The notes under the pieces were generated by a model. That model searched no databases, was not told where the DNA came from, and saw nothing but the letters and a program-made list of their open reading frames with translations. A stretch of DNA of 64,000 nucleotides from Mesotaenium endlicherianum (Eukaryota; Streptophyta; Zygnematophyceae; Zygnematales; Mesotaeniaceae), in contig WELA01003597.1 of the NCBI GenBank assembly GCA_009602735.1, positions 389-64,388 on the forward strand. Reading direction: 5' to 3'. Made by a program: the position numbers and the translations under genes. This document shows positions 57,901 to 64,000 of this stretch, piece by piece; positions within the stretch are counted from its first letter, which is position 1; the number at the start of each line of letters is the position of its first letter.

Positions 57901-59151
57901 GTCAAGAGACGGTTGGTAACCTCTTTCAGTGCTGGCACAAGGAGTGATTTCTGGTAGGTCTTGCCGTGGATTTCGCCCATGTACGAGTCGATCACAGCGG
58001 CTGCAGCAGCACCCTCACTGCCAAGCTCCTCCTCCTGGGAGTCAGCAGCAGCCGGCACATCGCGGACAAGCACCGCCAGCCTCTCCACTCCGAAGGACAC
58101 CGCCTGGTGGCGCCTCATTTCGGTGATTTCCGTGTACGTCTTGAGCAGAAAGTATAGAGCTCCTAGAGTGACCCAGTACGCGCCAATGGCACACGCCCAC
58201 AGCCGGTTTGACTTCGGCTGCAACATCCATACGGCACCACCCACCCTGCCCGTCATTCATCCCTTCATGTCACGCTGGCGTTCCGCTTCCATTCGCTTCA
58301 GCCAACAACAGAGTGTGAGCTCATTGCTATCTATGGAGGGTCTATCCTCCAGTGTACAAGAGGTGACATTGTACCTTAATGTTTCCCATTGCCAGTTTGT
58401 CGAAGTCATCGTACTTGAGCTGCTTCTTCGGGTCAGTCAGCCCCTGGTTGTGATCCTTGTAGAAACTGTCGGTTGCGCAGATGGGGAGAAGGACAACAAG
58501 GCAGTACAGGCTTGCCCATGCCAGGATGAGAAGGCCTGCATCACCATCCGCCTCCCCACATCAGTAAAGACATGCATGCGCGCAGTGTCGTTGCGATGAG
58601 CCCTGATCCAACTGATGACTGAGCTCATGTTTTCATGTGCAGGAGAGAAGCTAACCAGACTATAGTCCTTGCTAGTGCCTTCCACACGCAACTAGCAGAG
58701 AGACTTCAAAGCCCAGGCCTTAAGCATAGCAGGCCGGTCCTGACACGTTTGCTTACATGCCGCATTGAGTTTCCCTTTACCAGTCTCTCAACAAGCTGGT
58801 CTACAACTTGTGAGTTGACATGGAATAGCGCAGACTTTCACAGCGAAGCAAAGCAAAGGATATGGAGAGTTCAGTTAATAAACCTGTATAGAGGAAACGG
58901 AGGTATACTGCTGCATCAAGGCCGGCGAAGCTTATTAGCTCCTCCTCATTGACGTGTATGATGCCCTTCAGCCACTGCAACACACCTCTCTTGTGCTTTT
59001 CTGGAGGCGGATCCCCTGCAACGGCTTTTGCAGAGTAGTATATCACGTGGTTACCTCTGATCTGTGCAAGGATAGCAAAGACCAACACCAAGATGCTTCC
59101 AATGATTGCAGATGTAATGAGAGAAGTCAATAGTGAACTAAGTGACACCAT
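54937..59151 (-). CDS. ERD4: ERD4/OSCA3-type hyperosmolality-gated calcium-permeable channel family protein
   Basis: Eight coding exons on the minus strand: 59151-58884, 58535-58375, 58217-57921, 57621-57178, 57049-56967, 56839-56528, 55862-55607 and 55359-54937. All junctions are GT-AG and in phase; 2244 nt encode 747 aa (Arabidopsis ERD4 is about 724). The order matches the OSCA/CSC1 (DUF221) family: N-terminal membrane segment (LLTSLITSAIIGSILVLVFA), late-exocytosis-type region, cytosolic domain with LAVLVRDVP and CGPKVDSVDYWTEQVELL, APEPREVVWENL, then the multi-pass core. Signatures such as LSKAEGIPSESH, FNVFLGVTLAGSLFNAL, KFLVGKGLELARISPLI and ALYVYVPQYESKGRMWPHIH place it in the ERD4 (OSCA3) branch rather than OSCA1. 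Family members are mechanically or osmotically gated cation channels; transport activity of the ERD4 branch is less certain. ERD4 in Arabidopsis is dehydration-responsive. The symbol is by similarity. Confidence 0.93.
55955..56390. other. Assembly gap flanked by poly-C runs, inside a channel-gene intron
   Basis: 404 unknown bases (55970-56373) lie between runs of 15 and 17 C. The gap falls wholly within the intron between exons 6 and 7 of the ERD4-like gene, so the protein is not affected. Long G/C homopolymers are a common cause of sequencing drop-out, and the gap length may be an estimate. Confidence 0.95.
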
Positions 59152-61032
59152 CTCTGGACCTTGAAGTGACAGATACTACTGCTAATGATGCCCGCTGGCC
59201 TTTGTGAACATAAACGGCACGGGTTGTGCAGCATGAGCTTGTCCTTGAGACAGGGGCATTCGGCGAGTATGTGCAGCAACACAGCCGCTCTCGCTGACAA
59301 GGAGAGCACCCGCCCTACGTACTAAGTTTGTTAACTCGTTTTCCCTGCATAACACAGTACATGAACAGATTATGAGAGGCTGTATACCGAACAGGAAGAG
59401 AAGTGATGTACTTTGAAGGTAGATTCAAATGCATATACAGTTCAAGGCGTTGCAAGTCGGCTCACGAAACTCACTATCACTGCAGATTGCAAGCTGATTA
59501 GAGAACAACCGCAGCCATAACAAGCAAGCAACTTGAGCCCCTTCGGATGCTAGGTGCGATACCCTTCCAGGGGAATGGGTGCTCAATGTTGTAACCAATG
59601 AGGTGCCCTCATTCAGTAACCGAAAACGTGCAGTCAGCTGACATACCTTATTGAAAATAATGGAGCCTTGGTTTGAAGTCCTACAAAGAATCACAATGGG
59701 CCGTTGCACTATCAGGAAGTAAAAGCATTTGAATGAACACTAAATGAGAAGTGGACATGCAGCGGGGCTCAGGAGTCGCAGGCCAGAGTTGAGCTTCGGG
59801 ATATGTTGGGCCTCAGAAGAAGGCTGGATGAAGCTGTTGACAGTGGTGCACGGGGCCATGCAGTCCCCGGCAGATGTGGACAATGTTGTTTGAAGTTCGA
59901 TGTTGAGACGAGGGGCACTCTGGACTAGAGCTCTGGAGCAGTCGAGCTGTCTGGACTCTCAGGACTCCGGAGCAGTCGGGGGCGAGGCGGTGAATGTCGA
60001 GTCAGGTCGAGAACCATTTCCAACGTGATTCTGCGTGTCGCGACAATCGTGTCGGAAGATACGACGGGTAGACGTGGGTAGAGACGGGATATTGACTCCA
60101 GCTAGCACCAGCTAGCACCAGCTTTAGCCCAGCTCCAGCCAGCTCCAGCCAAACCATGCCTAACTCCAGCTCACCAGCTCCGTCCAGCTGCCTCCAAGTG
60201 CCACTTCAAGGTAAATCGACAGTGTGCATCCGATTGGACTGCTTGCATTGCCGTACTTCACGGAATGACGTTAATTGGTTAGGGCTGGTCCACGGGCTAC
60301 AACCAGGCTACAACTGCCCTCTATGAGCCCAATATATATGTTGGTCATTTCCCCTAGCATATCCATTGAGTATCTATCAACTCACTCAATCATTTCACGC
60401 CTTGCCTAGTGGTCAAATTAGCCGAAGTAAATACTTTATTGCAACTTTAAAAAGTGCGTCAATCTACCCCAGCTCTGCGGAGAGGGATGTATGTCCCCAG
60501 GCTGCCCCCCGGGTTGGGCCTGTGCGTCGAGCACTGATAAGCGGCGAGGTAGCTCGAGAGTTAAGGTTTGGCTAAGGTGGGCTAAGGTCGTGCCCAGTCA
60601 TGCCCATTCGTGCTATGTGACTCGATAATGACAAACAGTGACAGAGATCGGCAGAGATGAGCAGAGATGTAGGCACTGATTGGCACTGATGGCTGCTGAC
60701 GACGACGGACGTCAACTTTATGCACACTAATGATCGAGCACCAAGATTGCGTTCATTTAGTACTCATTACTGTACAGTTTGTACACCTTGCAGACGAATA
60801 ACTCCCAGACTACCACATTTCCTGGGTATTGCGCCAGTGCGTAAAACGTTCTACACTGGTTAAGGAGAAGATCTGCTTGTGACAGCGTTTGCCAAGGCTT
60901 TTGGGTTCGTCAGTACTGAACTTTTATCGTGCGCCCATGCTAGTTTCATAGATGGGCTAGCTCGTATACGAACCTTTAGTTTGTAACGTTGACTGCCAAT
61001 TGATCAGACTCGCTGAAAGCTAGGATTTATTG
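59152..61032. promoter_or_regulatory. Divergent intergenic region between the ERD4-like and NodGS-like genes
   Basis: About 1.9 kb between two start codons on opposite strands, so it must hold both promoters and 5' UTRs. A low-complexity stretch of CCAGCTAGCA and CCAGCTCCAGC words lies at about 60098-60190. A TATATATG motif is near 60333. No coding similarity was found; the small open frame at 60366-60575 has no support. Confidence 0.5.
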
Positions 61033-64000
61033 ATGGCCATGCAGAATGCTCACGAGCTCATTTCGAGCACCACTTCGAAGATACCTATAATTGATAATCA
61101 TTGTCATAACCTTGTTAACGATGCATCGAGCATCTCGTATATTAAATTGTTTACAGAAGCTGAAGGAGAAGCACTGGCGGATGTTGTGCACACCATCACT
61201 TTTAAGGTAGACAACAGGGTCACAAAAAAAGTTACCTCCCTTCACCAACTCATACCCCTCTATACTCATCAGTCAAGAATTGTCACCTCAAACATGTGGG
61301 TATGGTGCTGACATGTTCTGGCAAGGTGTAGATAGCCTCGAAGGAGCCCCTCGGGCCGGCTGTCAGCTGCTGTATTACAGTTGTAAATTTCTTCCCTTAT
61401 CAACCGTGGGGGCAGCGCAGATGTATATAGTTGGAGGTGCACCCTGTGGAATACTACTCTTGAAACAGTCTGCAAACGCTGGAACAATGAAAGGGTCATG
61501 GTAGCAGATCACTCTCCACCTCAGCATACATGGCTTTAAGTAAAGAAAAATAGAGCTGATGCTGGACTTACTGACCCAATTCTGATGCTGAGCCTAGGCA
61601 GGATACGTGCCAACCTGTCAGCCTAAATTAAGCTTGTGGATGTATATGGCTTAAGCCCATGTGCGCGTGTCCTCATGGGCGTGAATTTGTGAAGCAAAGT
61701 TGATAGGACCCAATACTTGCCAACACAAATTGCACCCAGGTACTAAAATTAGAGTGATAGAAAGTCTACGAGCTTAACCCATGTAGTTGAGCTGGCTGCT
61801 GGAGGTTATCAGCTAGCTATTTCTATCCAGCTGCTCTGTAAGCTGGCGCTTTATTGACCTCTAACTTCTCCAATCACTCATGGCCTGTGTTGTGCTACAT
61901 GCGCAGAGAAGCCTGAGGGACATTGCAGAGATTTTGAAAGCTGACCCTTTATTGGCTGATGTGGAAGCAAAGCGACGGGCTCTGGGAGTACAGGGTGTCA
62001 CAAAGAAGTTCATAGGTGCTGCAAATATTGAGGGCCTACTCATGGACGATGGCTTGTCGTTGGATGGCATGCATGAGCTCAAGTGGCACATGCAATTTGT
62101 GCCACTTGTCAAGCGGGTTCTCAGGATTGAAGCGGTTGCAGAGCAACTTTTGGCCCAGGTCTGTTGGTCTCTGTGTGACACTTGTCAGAATGTGTGTGTT
62201 TGTGTCGTATGTGCGCAAACACTTTTGTATGGACACGTGTACTGGTAACTTACTACTCCGACACCCACCACCTCGAGAAGTTAAAAAACAAGCAATACAC
62301 TTCCGTACAGCTTAATCATTTGCTTAGTATTGACAACTTGTGCAGCATGAGCTAGAAAGACGAAGCCTTGCTGTTTTCCGCAGGTCCAGCAGGATAATTA
62401 TAGTAGCAAACTGCGTGGGATGTACAAAGATACATGCAGCATATCCTGATTGCTTGTATGTAAGTATTAGCACATCAATTTTTCAATTTCGTCTGCACAC
62501 CTTGAGAAGTTATAGTAGAGCATTCATCACCTATAAAGTGGGGCATATTAGTGGCCAAAACTTCAGGAACAACAGGGCACTTCATTTGATGAACAAGGGA
62601 GAGCAACCTCGGGACTGGGTGTTGCGCCTCATGCCCGCCATCCAATGACTATGCGCAGGGCCCTCCAGGCAGTGGTGCAGCATGGACTATCCGTAGCTTT
62701 GAAGCTGAGTTTGTTTCGGCCATAGATCCATATCCTCATTACATATATATGTATATGTATATATGTATATATCATGACAGAGAGAGGACCTGGAAGTGAG
62801 AGCTTTCCAGAAGGCATTGCCAAGCCCTAGGTTGCGTTGATAATTTGGTCAGATTTTTACACCCAGAAACTTGAACAGAACCCTAGGCTTGAAGCCTTCA
62901 TGAAGTGGCACGCTGGCACCCCCAAACTCTAGGAAGCGTTGGAGCTAGTGAGGGGGGGCCCTCATTCAACACTCTTGTGGTCGTGTAGTGCCTATACTTA
63001 AGACCCTGATTACCTTACACTGGGGCTTCCCTCACTCCTTTGAAGATCCTGGGGAGGATTTATGCAGCTGACGCACACAAACACACACTTACACTCACTT
63101 TTGGGGGTGGAAGTGTGGCAAAGACAGGTCTGTGCTCTGCTTAGAGTGTACGCACTGACGACTTCATATATATGCGTGACCTATATATAAAGCACAACTG
63201 TAGTTAAGGCCACGAGTGGGACTTGGGGCATAAGTACATTTTCTTCTATTCCAGTGGTTTTGCTTAAATGTTACCTTCGAGATACAATGGTCATTCTCAA
63301 GCAGTATCTCTCTGAGCATTAACTGCTGGAGTTGCCTTGACAAAGTGTGGCATGTAATCAATCAATACACTACCGGAGGGCGTGGTAGCCTTCAAGAGCA
63401 TCACTGCGTACAGGTGTGGCCTTGACGTTGATCCACTAGTCAGCCTGCAGGAGGCTGAGGAGGGGCTTGCAGCCACATTGTGTGAGTTGCCACCCTATCT
63501 CTTCGCCATCTTCTCTGAACCACTCATCCCAATCTCGTTTGCACCCTGACCAATTTCTTCTGGCAATGCTTGACCTTTCCTCCTCCCTCTTGCTGTTTTG
63601 ATGCTCGTTGCCTTCCTTTTCCTTCTACATTGGAATGCTGGCAGTGAGACAGTCTCTCTCTCTCTCTCTCTCGGGAGGATGTAGTGGAGTTGAGACTTCA
63701 ACACTATTGTGATTATTGCCGTGGTTAATGTCTGCCCCTATCTCCTTGTTGATACTTGAGGCCACGCCTAGGCGTTGACCTTTTCTTGGAGAGGGAGGGC
63801 GGGGAAAGGCATTTCAGCACAGGGACTTGGAGGAGGGGGAGGAGGAGGAGGTGGAGCTGTGAGGCTGACAGACAAGCGACTGCTGAACTACTTGCTGGTG
63901 CTGGCACTGGAGGTGTGCGTGCAGCGGGACATCCCCATGCAGCTCCATACGGGGTGGGTCGCACGTTCTGTTTGCTTGGCACCAGCTTGCAATCCGTGCG
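61033..64000 (+). CDS. NodGS/FluG-like amidohydrolase-glutamine synthetase, N-terminal part (runs off window)
   Basis: The plant NodGS family joins an amidohydrolase domain to a glutamine-synthetase-like domain; FluG is the fungal relative. Exons seen: 61033-61206 (58 aa), 61907-62158 (84 aa), 62659 to about 62750, about 63379-63477 and about 63823-63953. The first two junctions and the third acceptor are GT-AG and in phase; later edges are approximate. Exon 1 holds the metal-binding DNHCHN motif (residues 21-26) and LFTEAEGEALADV. Exon 2 reads SLRDIAEIL through GLLMDDGLSLDG to MQFVPLVKRVLRIEAVAEQLL. Then come PPGSGAAWTIRSFEAEFVSAI, FKSITAYRCGLDVDPL and NYLLVLALEVCVQRDIPMQLHTG, all collinear with Arabidopsis NodGS as I remember it. 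The glutamine synthetase domain would lie beyond 64000. The start ATG at 61033 gives the usual short lead to the metal site. Function in this organism is inferred from family only. Confidence 0.85.
62738..62772 (+). repeat. AT dinucleotide-rich microsatellite
   Basis: ACATATATATGTATATGTATATATG-like run at or just after the end of NodGS-like exon 3. It makes the exon 3 donor hard to place, because several GTATAT sites lie within it. Confidence 0.7.
63655..63672 (+). repeat. CT dinucleotide microsatellite
   Basis: Run of about nine CT units in the intron before the last visible exon of the NodGS-like gene. No other role is evident. Confidence 0.8.

Noticed and set aside
60366-60575. Small gene upstream of the NodGS-like gene
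   Set aside because: A 69-residue frame with no similarity, in a probable promoter region, with unremarkable composition.

Overview
This is a nuclear window from a streptophyte, most likely a repeat-rich charophyte green alga (Chara-like; an inference). Three spliced genes with clear land-plant-type relatives occupy the right 13 kb: a C2-type phospholipase D, an ERD4/OSCA3-type membrane channel, and the start of a NodGS/FluG-like amidohydrolase-glutamine synthetase gene. The left 50 kb is almost entirely nested, decayed mobile DNA. Retrotransposons that carry a cytosine-5 DNA methyltransferase have, as I recall, been reported from charophytes and dinoflagellates (de Mendoza and colleagues, 2018). 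Two such elements lie here, which supports the charophyte reading.

Layout. 1-290: lone diverged copy of a retroelement leader repeat. 442-3297: 3' half of a Ty3/gypsy chromovirus with its LTR (element A), inserted in older debris. 3298-4803: minus-strand gag remnant (family D), whose 5' side has become a 378-bp tandem array (5011-8134) ending at a one-base gap. 8136-20103: minus-strand Ty3/gypsy element B with long terminal repeats, gag, protease, C5-methyltransferase, RT, RNase H and integrase. 20104-21900: second family-D gag, plus strand. 22030-33477: minus-strand element C, with the same plan as B, a very clear PHD finger after the integrase, a solo LTR inside it (27850-28343) and an 806-bp duplication across a one-base gap. 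34262-39300: plus-strand chromovirus E, split by a piggyBac relic (36103 to about 37830). 39445-42799: LTR-like segment, an unassigned retroelement ORF split by a second solo LTR (39965-40467), and an LTR of family A. 42800-47024: minus-strand Ty3/gypsy element F with 5S-rRNA-like repeats in its leader and two stacked LTRs. 47026-49980: leader and LTR debris of families D and B.

Host genes. Phospholipase D (50852-53819, plus, four coding exons, 821 aa) and the ERD4/OSCA3-type channel (54937-59151, minus, eight coding exons, 747 aa) are convergent. The NodGS-like gene (from 61033, plus) runs off the right edge and is divergent from the channel gene, with about 1.9 kb between their start codons. 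All three look intact where visible. No shared pathway is evident from the sequence.

The most unusual content is the methyltransferase-plus-PHD architecture of elements B and C: a mobile element that apparently carried both a DNA-methylation writer and a histone-tail reader. All retroelements here are described as fossils. Coordinates of exon and repeat edges were read by eye.
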